A program made the translations under genes and the position numbers. A stretch of DNA of 64,000 nt, taken from JAXIPB01 sp045403155. GTDB lineage: Bacteria > Actinomycetota > Actinomycetes > Mycobacteriales > Micromonosporaceae. The stretch is from contig JAXIPB010000071.1 of assembly GCA_045403155.1 (NCBI GenBank), positions 1 through 64,000 on the forward strand, read 5' to 3'. Below the pieces are notes generated by a model. The model saw nothing but the letters and a program-made list of their open reading frames with translations, did no database searches and had not been told where the DNA came from. Shown piece after piece: positions 9,036 through 17,760 of this stretch. Position 1 is the stretch's first letter. The number at the start of each line of letters is the position of its first letter.

Positions 9036-9815
9036 GTGGGGTGCGGGGTGGGTGAGACGTTCGCGGACATCGCCAGCGGCGGGCCGATCCTCGCCGCCGT
9101 CGGGGTGGCCGCACTCGCCGGGCTCGTGAGCTTCCTCTCGCCGTGCATCCTGCCCCTCGTGCCCGGCTATTTGTCGTACGTGACCGGGCTGGCCGGGGCC
9201 GACCTCGACGACGCGCTGAACCGGCCCGACGCAGCCGCCCGAGGTCGGATCGCCGTCGGCGCGGCCGGTTTCATCGCCGGCTTCACGATCGTCTTCACCC
9301 TCACCGGGGTCATCGCCGCGAACATCGGTCGCGCACTGCTGGTGCACCAGGGTGCGGTTCAGTTCGGCGTCGGCCTGCTGATCATCGTGCTGGGCCTCGC
9401 CTTCCTGGGATTCATCCCGGGTCTGCAGCGCGAATGGCGCATCCACAGACTGCCCGCCGCCGGACTGGCCAGCGCACCCGTGCTCGGCGCCGTGTTCGCT
9501 CTTTCCTGGGTCCCGTGCCTCGGGCCGACGCTCGCGGCGGTACTGGGTCTGGCCATGGTGGACGGTTCGACCGGCCGAGCCGTAACGCTGACGGTGGCGT
9601 ACTGCCTCGGACTGGGCCTGCCGTTCCTGGTCTTCGGGCTCGGCTTCCGCAAGCTCATCGGGCTGAACCGGGCGGTGCGGCGCAACAGCATGTGGGTGAC
9701 CCGCGTTGGCGGCGCGATGCTCATCATCGTCGGCCTGAGCCTGACGACCGGTGTCTGGGGCGACTTCATCAATTGGCTCCGCGCCACCGTTGGTGCTGGC
9801 GAGGTGGGCATATGA
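9036..9815 (+). CDS. ccdA: Cytochrome c biogenesis membrane protein CcdA
   Basis: Carries reducing equivalents from cytoplasmic thioredoxin across the membrane to ResA. A 259-aa protein with six hydrophobic segments and the two conserved proline-cysteine sites: LSPCILPLVPGYLSYVTG (Cys about 37) and LSWVPCLGPTLAAV. The start is taken as GTG 9036 directly after repeat copy A. GTG 9048 is also possible. It overlaps resB by 4 bases. Confidence 0.95.
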   Translation: MGCGVGETFADIASGGPILAAVGVAALAGLVSFLSPCILPLVPGYLSYVTGLAGADLDDALNRPDAAARGRIAVGAAGFIAGFTIVFTLTGVIAANIGRALLVHQGAVQFGVGLLIIVLGLAFLGFIPGLQREWRIHRLPAAGLASAPVLGAVFALSWVPCLGPTLAAVLGLAMVDGSTGRAVTLTVAYCLGLGLPFLVFGLGFRKLIGLNRAVRRNSMWVTRVGGAMLIIVGLSLTTGVWGDFINWLRATVGAGEVGI

Positions 9816-11380
9816 GAGCCGCAAGGTCCTTCTGGCGCTCGCTGACCAGCATGCGAACTGCCCTGATCCTGCTGCTGCTCCTCGCGATCGCGGCAGTCCC
9901 GGGCTCGGTATTGCCCCAGCGCAGCGTGAACCCAGAGAGTGTCAATGCCTACCTCGCCGCCAATCCCGGCTCAGGCGCCTGGTTGGACCGGCTGTGGTTC
10001 TTCGATGTCTACGCCTCGCCGTGGTTCTCCGCGATCTACCTGCTCCTCTTCCTCTCCCTGGTGGGCTGCCTGATTCCGCGGCTGCGCCATCACGCGGGCA
10101 ACCTCGTGTCCGCACCGCCGGACGCGCCAGCCCGGCTGGATCGGCTCCCGCACGCCGCGACCACGACCGTCGACGGCGAGCCCGACAGTGCGGCCACAAC
10201 GGTCAAGGCCGGCCTGAGAGGCCAGCGGTGGCGGGCCGTCGTTCGAAGCGAGGCCGACGGCACCCGAACCGTCTCCGCTGAGAAGGGGTACCTCAAGGAG
10301 AGCGGCAACCTCGTCTTCCACTTCGCGCTCCTCGCGCTGCTCGTCGGAGTAGCGCTCGGGTCCTGGTACGGCTGGCACGCCAACCGCCTGGTCGTGGCTG
10401 GCGAGGATTTCGGGTTCTGCAATACCCCGCAGCAGTTCGACGAGTACGGACTGGGCGCCCGGACCACCGCGTCGGATCTGCCGCCGTTTTGTGTGACCCT
10501 CAACGACTTCCGCGCGGACTACCTCGACAACGGCCAGCCGATCCAGTTCACCGCAGATGTCTCCTATGTGGATAGTCCGGCCGCCGCTCCCAAGGAGTGG
10601 CGGCTCAAGGTCAACGAGCCACTGCGACTCGACGGTGCGAACGTCTATCTGCTGGGTCACGGTTACGCGCCGGTCCTGCGTTACACCGACCGCTACGGGA
10701 TCCCCCAGACCACCGTCGCGGTGTTCCTCCCCGACGACGAGATGCTCACCAGCAGCGGCGTCGCGAAGTTCCCTGATGCCAACGTTGACCCGACCGGCGC
10801 CAAGCCGCGGGATCTAGCGTCCCAGGTCGGCTTCGCCGGGATCTATCTGCCCACGCTGCCGGCGGACCCGTCGGTTGGGAAATCGGCATTCCCGGCCGAG
10901 CGGAACCCCTCGCTGATGCTCGTCGCCTACCAGGGAAATCTCGGCCTTGGCTCGGGGATCCCTCAGTCGGTCTATGAGCTCAGCCGCGGCCAGATCGCCT
11001 CGGGCGAACTGAAACAGGTGGGCGAGTCGATGCTGCGCCCGGGCGAGTCATGGACACTGCCCGATGGATCCAGACTCGAGTTTGTCGGCACCCGTCAATG
11101 GATCACGGTCTCCGTCCGCAATGATCCGGGCGAGACGATTGTGCTATTCGGGGCGGGTGCGTTACTACTGGGCCTGATGGTGTCGCTGTCCGGGCGGCGC
11201 CGACGGGTGTGGGCGCGCATCACCCCGGCCGGCGACGGGCGTAGCCTGATCTCGCTCGGGGGCCTCGCGCGCGGCGACTACCCGGGCTTTCGCGATGAGT
11301 TCGCCCGCGTGGTCGCGCTCACCGCCCTGTACCAGAGCATGGAGCGACCACTCATCCCGGCGACAGAGAAGGATCAGTGA
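9812..11380 (+). CDS. resB: Cytochrome c biogenesis protein ResB
   Basis: With ResC, forms the system II heme export and ligation machine for c-type cytochromes. A 522-aa protein with early membrane segments (ALILLLLLAIAAVPGSVLPQ, SAIYLLLFLSLVGCLIPR), a third at LVFHFALLALLVGVALGSW, a large extracytoplasmic domain and a final TM (IVLFGAGALLLGLMVSLSG). The YLKESGNLVFH stretch is typical. ATG 9812 overlaps the ccdA stop. Confidence 0.95.
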   Translation: MRAARSFWRSLTSMRTALILLLLLAIAAVPGSVLPQRSVNPESVNAYLAANPGSGAWLDRLWFFDVYASPWFSAIYLLLFLSLVGCLIPRLRHHAGNLVSAPPDAPARLDRLPHAATTTVDGEPDSAATTVKAGLRGQRWRAVVRSEADGTRTVSAEKGYLKESGNLVFHFALLALLVGVALGSWYGWHANRLVVAGEDFGFCNTPQQFDEYGLGARTTASDLPPFCVTLNDFRADYLDNGQPIQFTADVSYVDSPAAAPKEWRLKVNEPLRLDGANVYLLGHGYAPVLRYTDRYGIPQTTVAVFLPDDEMLTSSGVAKFPDANVDPTGAKPRDLASQVGFAGIYLPTLPADPSVGKSAFPAERNPSLMLVAYQGNLGLGSGIPQSVYELSRGQIASGELKQVGESMLRPGESWTLPDGSRLEFVGTRQWITVSVRNDPGETIVLFGAGALLLGLMVSLSGRRRRVWARITPAGDGRSLISLGGLARGDYPGFRDEFARVVALTALYQSMERPLIPATEKDQ

Positions 11381-12381
11381 TGGCGGAACTGTCGAACCAG
11401 CTGCTTCCGGTGGCCGTCCTGGCTTACCTCGCCGCGATGGTGGGCTACCTGATGGAGTACTCCTTTGGTGGCCGCGGCGCCGTGGCCCGCGCCGCGGTGC
11501 GCCCCGCGCGCGAGCGCGAGCTCGTCGGAACCGCGGGTGGCCAGGTCGCATCTTCTGCCCCGGTCTCCCCCGCACCGCCCACGGGCGCGAAGCCCAGCAT
11601 GGCGCCGCCCGCCTCGACTGGCCGCGCCGCGCTATTCGGGCGCGTCGCGGTAGGGCTTACCGTGGTCGCCGCGCTGGCGCACGCGGGAATCCTGGTGACC
11701 CGCGGACTGGCGGCGGGTCGCGTGCCATGGGGAAACATGTATGAGTTCGTCGTGGCCCTGAGCCTGGTCGGCGCAGTGACGTGGCTGGTGCTTCTGATCG
11801 CCCGCCCGACGCTGCGGCTGCTGGGTCTGTTCGTGACCCTCGCGCTCGTCTTGATCCTCGGCTTCGCCGGGATGGTGCTCTACACCGAGGCGGCACCCCT
11901 CGTGCCGGCGCTCAACTCGTACTGGTTGAAGATCCACGTCTCGGCGGCCGCGACCGCCTCGGGACTCCTCCTGATCGCATTCGTCCCGGCGGCTCTCTTC
12001 CTCGTGCGCGCGAGCTACGACCGAGGCCGGCGGAGCTTCCCGGCCTCGATCGGCGCGAAGCTGCCCGAGGCGGACACGCTGGAACGGCTGACCTTCCGTC
12101 TGCACGCGTTCGCGTTTCCGATCTGGACCTTCGCCGTCATCTGCGGAGCGATCTGGGCCGAGGCGGCGTGGGGACGGTACTGGGGCTGGGATCCCAAGGA
12201 GATTTGGTCGTTCGTCTCCTGGGTGGCGTATGCGGCGTACCTGCACGCCAGAGCCACCCCGAGCGTGAAGCGTACGACCGCGACCTGGTTCGCGGTGGCG
12301 GCCTGGATCACCATGCTGGTGAACCTTTACGTGATCAACTTTGTCGCGGTGGGCCTGCACTCCTATGCCGGCGTGGAGTAG
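11380..12381 (+). CDS. resC: Cytochrome c biogenesis protein ResC/CcsB (heme-handling)
   Basis: The 333-aa membrane partner of ResB. The tryptophan-rich heme-handling motif WGRYWGWDPKEIWSF is present in the C-terminal third, flanked by histidines at LKIHVSAAATASG and VGLHSYAG. Eight or so hydrophobic segments are visible, and an Ala/Pro-rich linker follows the first TM. ATG 11380 overlaps the resB stop (TGATG). It completes resA-ccdA-resB-resC, the order known from Streptomyces. Confidence 0.95.
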   Translation: MAELSNQLLPVAVLAYLAAMVGYLMEYSFGGRGAVARAAVRPARERELVGTAGGQVASSAPVSPAPPTGAKPSMAPPASTGRAALFGRVAVGLTVVAALAHAGILVTRGLAAGRVPWGNMYEFVVALSLVGAVTWLVLLIARPTLRLLGLFVTLALVLILGFAGMVLYTEAAPLVPALNSYWLKIHVSAAATASGLLLIAFVPAALFLVRASYDRGRRSFPASIGAKLPEADTLERLTFRLHAFAFPIWTFAVICGAIWAEAAWGRYWGWDPKEIWSFVSWVAYAAYLHARATPSVKRTTATWFAVAAWITMLVNLYVINFVAVGLHSYAGVE

Positions 12382-12409
12382 TCGAGTCCGGTAGGTGAGA
12401 CTGATCGCC

Positions 12410-13870
12410 ATGGCGACACCCCGGTTTCCGTACTCCGACCTCAAGGAATTCCTCGCGGCGCTCGAACACGCGGGTGAGCTGCACCGGGTCAGCGCTGCGG
12501 TGGACCCGACGCTTGAGATCAGCGAGATCGTCACGAGGACGGTACGGGCGAAGGGCCCGGCCCTGTTGTTCGAGCGCCCGACCCGCGGCGACATGCCGGT
12601 CGCGATCAACCTCTTCGGCACCCATCGACGGATGGCGATGGCGCTCGGCGTCGAGGACGTCAACGAGATCGGGGCGCGGATCGGCGAACTGGTCAAGCCG
12701 GAGCTGCCGGTGGGCTGGGCCGGGATCCGAGAGGGTCTGGCGAAGCTCGTCCAGCTCAAGTCGGTACCGCCGAAGAGGGTGAAGTCCGCGCCGTGCCAGG
12801 AGGTCGTCTCCAAGGGCTCCGATGTGGACCTGGGCCGGCTGCCTGGCCTTCAGACGTGGCCCGACGACGGCGGTATCTTTCACAACTACGGACTGACCCA
12901 CACCAAGCACCCCGAGACCGGAAAACGCAATCTCGGGCTCTACCGGCTGCAACAGCACTCGCCCACGACGCTCGGCATGCACTGGCAGATCCACAAGGAC
13001 TCCACAGCGCACCACGCGGTCGCAGAGCAGCTGGGTCAGCGACTGCCGGTGGCGGTCGCCTTCGGGGCGGACCCGGTGGTCTCCTACGCGGCCTCCGCGC
13101 CGCTGCCGGGAGACATCGACGAGTACCTCTTCGCAGGGTTCCTGCGGGGAGAGCGGGTCGAGATGGTCGACTGCCTCACTACGCCACTGCAGGTGCCGGC
13201 GAACGCCCAGGTCGTGCTGGAGGGGTGGGTGGAGCCGGGCGAGCGGGCGCCGGAGGGACCCTTCGGCGATCACACCGGGTTCTACACCCCGGTCGAGCCA
13301 TTCCCGGTGTTCCATGTCGAGTGCATGACGACCCAGAAGGATCCCGTCTATCACTCGATCATCACGTCAAAGCCGCCCCAGGAGGACGGACCGATCGGGC
13401 ACGCCACAGAGCGAATCTTCCTGCCGCTCATCCGCATGCTCGTCCCCGACATCGTGGACATGTCGATGCCGGAGCCGGGCGTCTTCCACAACTGCCTGAT
13501 CGTGTCGATCCGCAAGCGCTATCCGAAGCACGCGCAGAAGGTGATGAACGCTGTCTGGGGCGCGCATCTGCTGTCGCTGACCAAGCTCATTGTGGTGGTG
13601 GACGACGACTGCGATCCGTCGGACTATCACGAGGTCGCGTTCCGCGCCTTCGGCAACGTGGACTATGCCCACGATCTGCTGCTCACATCAGGCCCGGTCG
13701 ACCACCTGGATCACGCCTCGTACCAGCAGTTCTGGGGCGGCAAGGCCGGCGTCGACGCCACCCGCAAGCTTCCCACCGAGGGGTACTCGCGCGGCTGGCC
13801 GGAGCCGGCGGTCATGTCGCCTGAGATCGTGGCGAAGGTCGACCGACGGTGGAAGGAGTACGGCCTGTGA
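12410..13870 (+). CDS. UbiD-family decarboxylase of the futalosine menaquinone route
   Basis: A 486-aa UbiD-type decarboxylase, which uses prenylated FMN to remove the ring carboxylate late in futalosine-route menaquinone synthesis. The family signature includes NLFGTHRRMAMALGV, the GDIDEYLFAGFLRGE region, and EGPFGDHTGFYTP with the Glu and Arg/Glu set used in catalysis. ATG 12410 is placed 11 bases after AGGTGAG. It overlaps mqnP and lies one gene away from the UbiX-like flavin prenyltransferase that would make its cofactor. Corresponds to the enzyme often called MqnL. Confidence 0.9.
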   Translation: MATPRFPYSDLKEFLAALEHAGELHRVSAAVDPTLEISEIVTRTVRAKGPALLFERPTRGDMPVAINLFGTHRRMAMALGVEDVNEIGARIGELVKPELPVGWAGIREGLAKLVQLKSVPPKRVKSAPCQEVVSKGSDVDLGRLPGLQTWPDDGGIFHNYGLTHTKHPETGKRNLGLYRLQQHSPTTLGMHWQIHKDSTAHHAVAEQLGQRLPVAVAFGADPVVSYAASAPLPGDIDEYLFAGFLRGERVEMVDCLTTPLQVPANAQVVLEGWVEPGERAPEGPFGDHTGFYTPVEPFPVFHVECMTTQKDPVYHSIITSKPPQEDGPIGHATERIFLPLIRMLVPDIVDMSMPEPGVFHNCLIVSIRKRYPKHAQKVMNAVWGAHLLSLTKLIVVVDDDCDPSDYHEVAFRAFGNVDYAHDLLLTSGPVDHLDHASYQQFWGGKAGVDATRKLPTEGYSRGWPEPAVMSPEIVAKVDRRWKEYGL

Positions 13871-14865
13871 GTGCTCCCGACTCCCCGCGCTCGCCCGAGG
13901 CGGCCAAGATCCCCGCGAGTGTTCAACAGACGCCCGGCCGGAGCGGGCGCAACCGGGCGAGTGTTGAACAGTTGCGCCGGTCTTGGGCGGGCGCGGCGAC
14001 CTTCCTGCGGCTGGTGGCGATCGAGCACTCCGTCTTCGCGCTCCCGTTCGCGTACCTCTCGGCGCTCACGGCCATGGCGCTCGGCGGTGGCGGCGTCAAC
14101 TGGGCAGACCTGGTCTTGATCACGATCGCGATGGTCAGTGCGCGGACCTTCGCCATGGCCGCGAATCGGATCACTGATCGCCACATCGACGCCCGCAATC
14201 CCCGTACGGCTCATCGCGAGCTGGTCACCGGAGCGCTGAGCCTTCGCACAGCCTGGGTCGGCGCGGCGGTGGCCGTCGGCGTATTCCTGGTCGCCGCGGC
14301 GGCGCTCAATCCGCTCTGCCTGGCGCTCGCCCCCCTCGCGCTGATCCCCTTGGCCGCCTACCCGTACGCCAAGCGATTCACCTCCTGGCCGCATGCCATT
14401 CTGGCGCTCGCACAGGTCATTGGTCCGGTCGGAGCCTGGCTTGGTGTGACCGGCGCGCTGGCGGGCTCGGGTCCGGCGTGGGTGCTTGGCATCGCGGTCG
14501 GCCTGTGGATTGGCGGGTTCGATTTGATCTACGCATGCCAGGACGCCGAGATCGACCGCACCATCGGTGTTCGCAGCGTACCGGCGCGTTACGGGGTCGC
14601 GTTCGCGCTCCGCTTCTCCGCTGGCGTGCATGTGGTCACCTTCGCGCTGTTCGTGTGGTTCGGTGCGCTCATCGGGCTGGGCTGGCTCTGGTGGATCGGC
14701 CTCGCCCTTGCGGCTGGCGCGTTCGTCTATGAGCACGCGATCGTCAAGCCTGGCGATCTCTCCCGGGTCAACCGAGCCTTCTTCACCGCCAACGGCTTCG
14801 TCGGCATCGCGCTGTTCGTTTTCGCGTTGGCCGACCTCGTCGTACGGCTAGGCCTGCGCGCCTAG
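13867..14865 (+). CDS. mqnP: UbiA-family prenyltransferase MqnP
   Basis: Attaches the isoprenoid chain to 1,4-dihydroxy-6-naphthoate in the futalosine route. A 332-aa membrane protein with both Asp-rich metal-diphosphate motifs, NRITDRHIDARN and IYACQDAEIDR, between about nine membrane helices. GTG 13867 overlaps the UbiD-like stop (GTGA). Residues 13 to 40 are encoded by an 83-bp dispersed repeat (13904-13986), so the N-terminal tail is repeat-derived. The conserved domain begins after it at FLRLVAIEHSVFALPFAY. Confidence 0.92.
   Translation: MSAPDSPRSPEAAKIPASVQQTPGRSGRNRASVEQLRRSWAGAATFLRLVAIEHSVFALPFAYLSALTAMALGGGGVNWADLVLITIAMVSARTFAMAANRITDRHIDARNPRTAHRELVTGALSLRTAWVGAAVAVGVFLVAAAALNPLCLALAPLALIPLAAYPYAKRFTSWPHAILALAQVIGPVGAWLGVTGALAGSGPAWVLGIAVGLWIGGFDLIYACQDAEIDRTIGVRSVPARYGVAFALRFSAGVHVVTFALFVWFGALIGLGWLWWIGLALAAGAFVYEHAIVKPGDLSRVNRAFFTANGFVGIALFVFALADLVVRLGLRA
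13904..13986 (+). repeat. 83-bp dispersed repeat inside the mqnP reading frame (copy I)
   Basis: The ends are CCAAGATC and TCTTGG, with internal inverted arms TGTTCAACA (13920-13928) and TGTTGAACA (13962-13970). It aligns without gaps over 83 bases to the intergenic repeat at 45178-45260. By hand count 59 of 83 positions match. It is translated as about 27 residues of MqnP. It shares its head AAGATC(G/C)CCG with the 67-bp class. Confidence 0.85.
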
Positions 14866-14886
14866 CACAATCGCGCCTAGCACAAT
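14857..14886 (+). repeat. Perfect 15-bp tandem duplication at the mqnP stop codon
   Basis: The unit CGCGCCTAGCACAAT occurs twice with no gap (14857-14871 and 14872-14886). The first copy contains the mqnP TAG (14863-14865) and the second carries the same TAG 15 bases on. It looks like a recent slippage event in the short gap before the ACC deaminase gene. Confidence 0.9.
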
Positions 14887-14907
14887 TAGGATCCGCGGAG
14901 GTCCACG

Positions 14908-15915
14908 ATGAAACTCGACACGTTCGATCGCTATCCCTTGTTGTTCGGGCCCTCGCCCGTACATCCACTCGAGCGGCTGACCAATCACCTCGGCGGCGCG
15001 ACGCTGTGGGCGAAGCGGGACGACTGCAACTCGGGACTCGCCTACGGGGGCAACAAGACGCGCAAGCTGGAGTACCTGGTCGCGGACGCCCTCGCGACCG
15101 GGTGCGACACCCTCGTCTCGATCGGCGGGGTTCAGTCCAATCACACTCGCCAGGTGGCCGCGGTCGCGGCCCGCGCCGGCCTGAAGTGCGTCCTGGTGCA
15201 GGAGAGCTGGGTCGACTGGCCCGATGCCGTGTATGACCGGGTGGGCAACATCCTGCTCAGCCGGCTCCTCGGCGCGGATGTCCGGCTCGTACGGGCCGGC
15301 TTCGGCATCGGCTTCAAGGAGAGTTGGGAGCAGGCGCTTGCTGAGATCAGCGCGGTCGGCGGCCGGCCGTACGCGATCCCGGCCGGCGCTTCCGACCACA
15401 GGCTCGGCGGCCTCGGATTCGCGAACTGGGCTGTCGAGCTCGTACGGCAAGAACTCGAGCTCGGCGTATTCTTCGACACCGTCATCGTCTGCTCGGTCAC
15501 GGGCAGCACGCAGGCCGGGATGATAGCGGGCTTCGCGGCGGATGGTCGCGGGCGCCGGGTCATTGGCATTGACGGGTCTGCAAAGCCCGCGGAGACAAGG
15601 GAGCAGGTGGCACGCATCGCTCGGAGCACGGCGGAACTTATCGACGTCGGTCGCGAGCTGCGCGACGATGAGATCATCCTCGATGACCGTTACCACGCGG
15701 GGGTGTACGGCATCCCGGACGAGCGCACCCTTGACGCGATGCGGCTCGCCGCCCGGACGGAGGGAATGATCACCGACCCGGTGTATGAGGGCAAGTCCAT
15801 GGCCGGTCTCATCGACCTCGTCGCGACCGGAGAGATCGCCAAGGAGTCGAACGTTCTCTTTGCCCACCTCGGCGGTCAACCCGCCCTCAATGCCTACAGC
15901 GCACTGTTCCGCTGA
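14908..15915 (+). CDS. acdS: 1-aminocyclopropane-1-carboxylate (ACC) deaminase
   Basis: Cleaves ACC, the plant ethylene precursor, to 2-oxobutyrate and ammonia. The 335-aa protein closely matches remembered AcdS sequence throughout: KRDDCNSGLAYGGNKTRKLE with the PLP lysine (about 50), GGVQSNHTRQVAA, VCSVTGSTQAGM, TDPVYEGKSMAG and LFAHLGGQPALNAYS. The Glu in VYEGKS and the Leu in GGQPAL distinguish ACC deaminases from D-cysteine desulfhydrases. It sits between mqnP and the UbiX-like gene in the same direction, where it has no obvious quinone role. Confidence 0.88.
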   Translation: MKLDTFDRYPLLFGPSPVHPLERLTNHLGGATLWAKRDDCNSGLAYGGNKTRKLEYLVADALATGCDTLVSIGGVQSNHTRQVAAVAARAGLKCVLVQESWVDWPDAVYDRVGNILLSRLLGADVRLVRAGFGIGFKESWEQALAEISAVGGRPYAIPAGASDHRLGGLGFANWAVELVRQELELGVFFDTVIVCSVTGSTQAGMIAGFAADGRGRRVIGIDGSAKPAETREQVARIARSTAELIDVGRELRDDEIILDDRYHAGVYGIPDERTLDAMRLAARTEGMITDPVYEGKSMAGLIDLVATGEIAKESNVLFAHLGGQPALNAYSALFR

Positions 15916-15945
15916 ACGATCGGGCAGCCCAGGTACGGTCGATGC

Positions 15946-16584
15946 ATGCGCACGCCATGGATCGTGGGGGTGACCGGGGCATCCGGTACGCCGTACGCGG
16001 CCGCCGTCCTGCGCGGCCTGCTGGACGCTGGGCTCCCCGTCGATCTCGTTGTGTCGCGGGCGGCGCGGCTGACGATTCTCGACGAGACCGGCGGCCCATT
16101 GCGAGATGCGCACTGGAAGGACGACCTGGCGAGTTGGTTGGGCAGCGGCGCCGATCTCGCTGCGGCCGACCTGGTGTACTGGCCCGCCGGCGACCTCGCG
16201 GCCGGCCCGAGCTCGGGCTCCTACCCGGCTAGCGGCATGGTGGTGGGGCCGGCGAGCACAGCGGCGTGCGCCGGCATCGCGCTCGGACTCTCCAAGGATC
16301 TGCTGCAGCGGGCCGCCGAGGTGTGCTTGAAGGAGAGACGTCCCGTGGTCGTCGTGCCGCGCGAAACTCCGGTGACCCGAAGCCATCTCGAGCACCTCAT
16401 CGAGCTGCATGACGCGGGAGCGGTCGTGCTGCCCGCGAGCCCGGGCTTCTATGCGGCTGGCGCGCGCGCCAGTTCCGAGCAGCTCGTCGACTTCGTGGCT
16501 GGAAAGATCCTGGACGCGATCCGTGTGCCGCACTCGCTGTTCACTCGGTGGTCCGGCGACCTGTCGAGATCCCCACGATCATGA
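15946..16584 (+). CDS. UbiX-family flavin prenyltransferase
   Basis: Makes prenylated FMN, the cofactor of UbiD-type decarboxylases. A 212-aa protein with GVTGASGTPYAAAVL at the N-terminus, the SSGSYP region and the GPASTAACAGIA segment typical of the family, then VVVVPRETP. The stop codon TGA (16582-16584) lies inside the head of repeat copy B, so its last residues (PRS) are repeat-encoded. It presumably serves the UbiD-like enzyme upstream. Confidence 0.9.
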   Translation: MRTPWIVGVTGASGTPYAAAVLRGLLDAGLPVDLVVSRAARLTILDETGGPLRDAHWKDDLASWLGSGADLAAADLVYWPAGDLAAGPSSGSYPASGMVVGPASTAACAGIALGLSKDLLQRAAEVCLKERRPVVVVPRETPVTRSHLEHLIELHDAGAVVLPASPGFYAAGARASSEQLVDFVAGKILDAIRVPHSLFTRWSGDLSRSPRS

Positions 16585-16795
16585 CCGCGCGGTTGCCTCC
16601 CGTGAGCCGCCCGTGCGGCCGCCGCGCGTACGGTCGCGGCCCGTGCGGTCTCGGCCCGTGCGATCTCGGCCCGTGCGGTCGCGGCCCGTGCGGTGGCCGT
16701 GCGGTTTCGCGCGTACGGGCCAACTGGGCATCGTCGTGCCGTTCGCGCGCTCACGGCGGCGGCGTCGATCATGACCTCCAGGTCATGATCGACGC
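16566..16795 (+). repeat. Split 67-bp dispersed repeat, copy B
   Basis: The head GAGATCCCCACGATCATGAC (16566-16585) and the palindrome core (16762-16795, 15-bp arms beginning GCGTCGATC, spacer TCCA) both match the 67-bp unit. Between them lie 180 bases instead of 21. The extra 159 or so bases are GC-rich and include a 15-bp tandem array. It fills the gap between the convergent UbiX-like and bldC genes. Confidence 0.8.
16638..16697 (+). repeat. 15-bp tandem array, four units
   Basis: Four adjacent units read GGCCCGTGCGGTCTC, GGCCCGTGCGATCTC, GGCCCGTGCGGTCGC and GGCCCGTGCGGTGGC, with degenerate partial units on both flanks. The array separates the two halves of repeat copy B and encodes nothing convincing. 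Confidence 0.9.
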
Positions 16796-16801
16796 GAATT
16801 T

Positions 16802-17020
16802 CTAGTGGCCGTGGACGCGATGCTCGGCCGTCTCGGCGGTGAGGCCTTCCTCGCCCTCGAGCAGCGCCCGCACTTCGGACTCGCGGAATCGGCGGTGGCC
16901 CCCGGGAGTACGGATGCTGCTGATCCGACCGGCGGCCGCCCATCGCGTCACAGTCTTGGGGTCGACGCGGAACAGCGCGGCCACCTCGCCCGGTGTCAGC
17001 AGACGATCTCCAGTGTCCAC
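16802..17020 (-). CDS. bldC: BldC-type MerR-like DNA-binding protein
   Basis: A 72-aa protein that is almost entirely a winged-helix MerR-type DNA-binding domain: LLTPGEVAALFRVDPKTVTR then GGHRRFRESEVRALL. This closely matches Streptomyces BldC, which binds cooperatively to direct repeats and controls the onset of development. There is no effector domain, as expected for BldC. The GTG start at 17020 is the only one upstream of the domain. It is convergent with the UbiX-like gene and divergent from the Lrp regulator. Confidence 0.9.
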   Translation of the reverse strand: MDTGDRLLTPGEVAALFRVDPKTVTRWAAAGRISSIRTPGGHRRFRESEVRALLEGEEGLTAETAEHRVHGH

Positions 17021-17238
17021 AACCCCCTCCTTGCGTCGACGAAGGCCGCGGTCCCGGTCAAAAGCGAGGCATCGCGCCTTCGGTGGGACGTACGCCCATT
17101 ACAGCACCGTCAGACCGTCATGTCCGACAAACGGTAATTCACCCTATCTTGGGGGAGTTAGGGCCGGGCCATACCGTACCCATTGAGGTTCCGTGTGGCA
17201 ACGTAGGCGACACGTCGTCAGCGCGAAGGGAGCGGTGG

Positions 17239-17700
17239 GTGGATCCCACAGACCGCCGAATCGTGGAGTTACTCACCTCCAGCGGCCGGCTCTCGTACGC
17301 AGAGCTCGCTCGGCAGATTGGACTCTCGGGCCCGGCCGTGCACGAGCGCGTAGGCAAGCTCGAGGCGGCCGGCATCATCCGGTCCTACCGCGCCCAGATC
17401 GACGCCGAAGCGGTCGGACTCGGCGTCACGGCGTTCATCGGCATCGTGCAGGGCGCCGACAGCGAGATCGATGACGTCGTCGGTGCCATGTCCGAGCTGC
17501 CGGAGATCGAGTCGTGCTATTTCCTCGCCGGCGCCGAGTCGTTCCTGGTGAAGGTGCGAGTTCCGACAATCGCCGAGCTCGAGGATCTCATCGTGCGGCT
17601 CAATCGAATCAGTGGTGTGGCATCGACCAGGACGACGATTGCGCTCTCCACGAAGTGGGAGGATCGGCCACACCCACTGCCCCCATCCCCGCCGAGCTAG
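17239..17700 (+). CDS. Lrp/AsnC-family regulator
   Basis: A 153-aa regulator. The N-terminal HTH reads DRRIVELLTSSGRLSYAELA then GLSGPAVHERVGKLEAAGII. A C-terminal RAM ligand domain follows, with the amino-acid-binding turn near GAMSELPEIESCYFLAGAES. GTG 17239 is chosen for the AAGGGAG upstream. In Streptomyces an AsnC-type gene lies between the UbiX-like gene and mqnE, so this is probably the same locus, here separated from mqnE by about 7 kb of other genes. Ligand unknown. Confidence 0.88.
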   Translation: MDPTDRRIVELLTSSGRLSYAELARQIGLSGPAVHERVGKLEAAGIIRSYRAQIDAEAVGLGVTAFIGIVQGADSEIDDVVGAMSELPEIESCYFLAGAESFLVKVRVPTIAELEDLIVRLNRISGVASTRTTIALSTKWEDRPHPLPPSPPS

Positions 17701-17760
17701 CCAGACGCCAGCCGCCGCGAGGGGGTGTCGCGGCGGGCGGGAGACCGCCATAGTGATCCG

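Noticed and set aside
14848..16533. A 561-codon open frame on the minus strand
   Set aside because: It is antisense to acdS and the UbiX-like gene, both with full family motifs. The translation is Arg/Gly/Asp/Val rich with no domain, as expected of shadow frames in high-GC DNA. The same applies to long frames at 11632-12813, 17269-18552, 28239-30068, 33823-34872 and 52740-54137.
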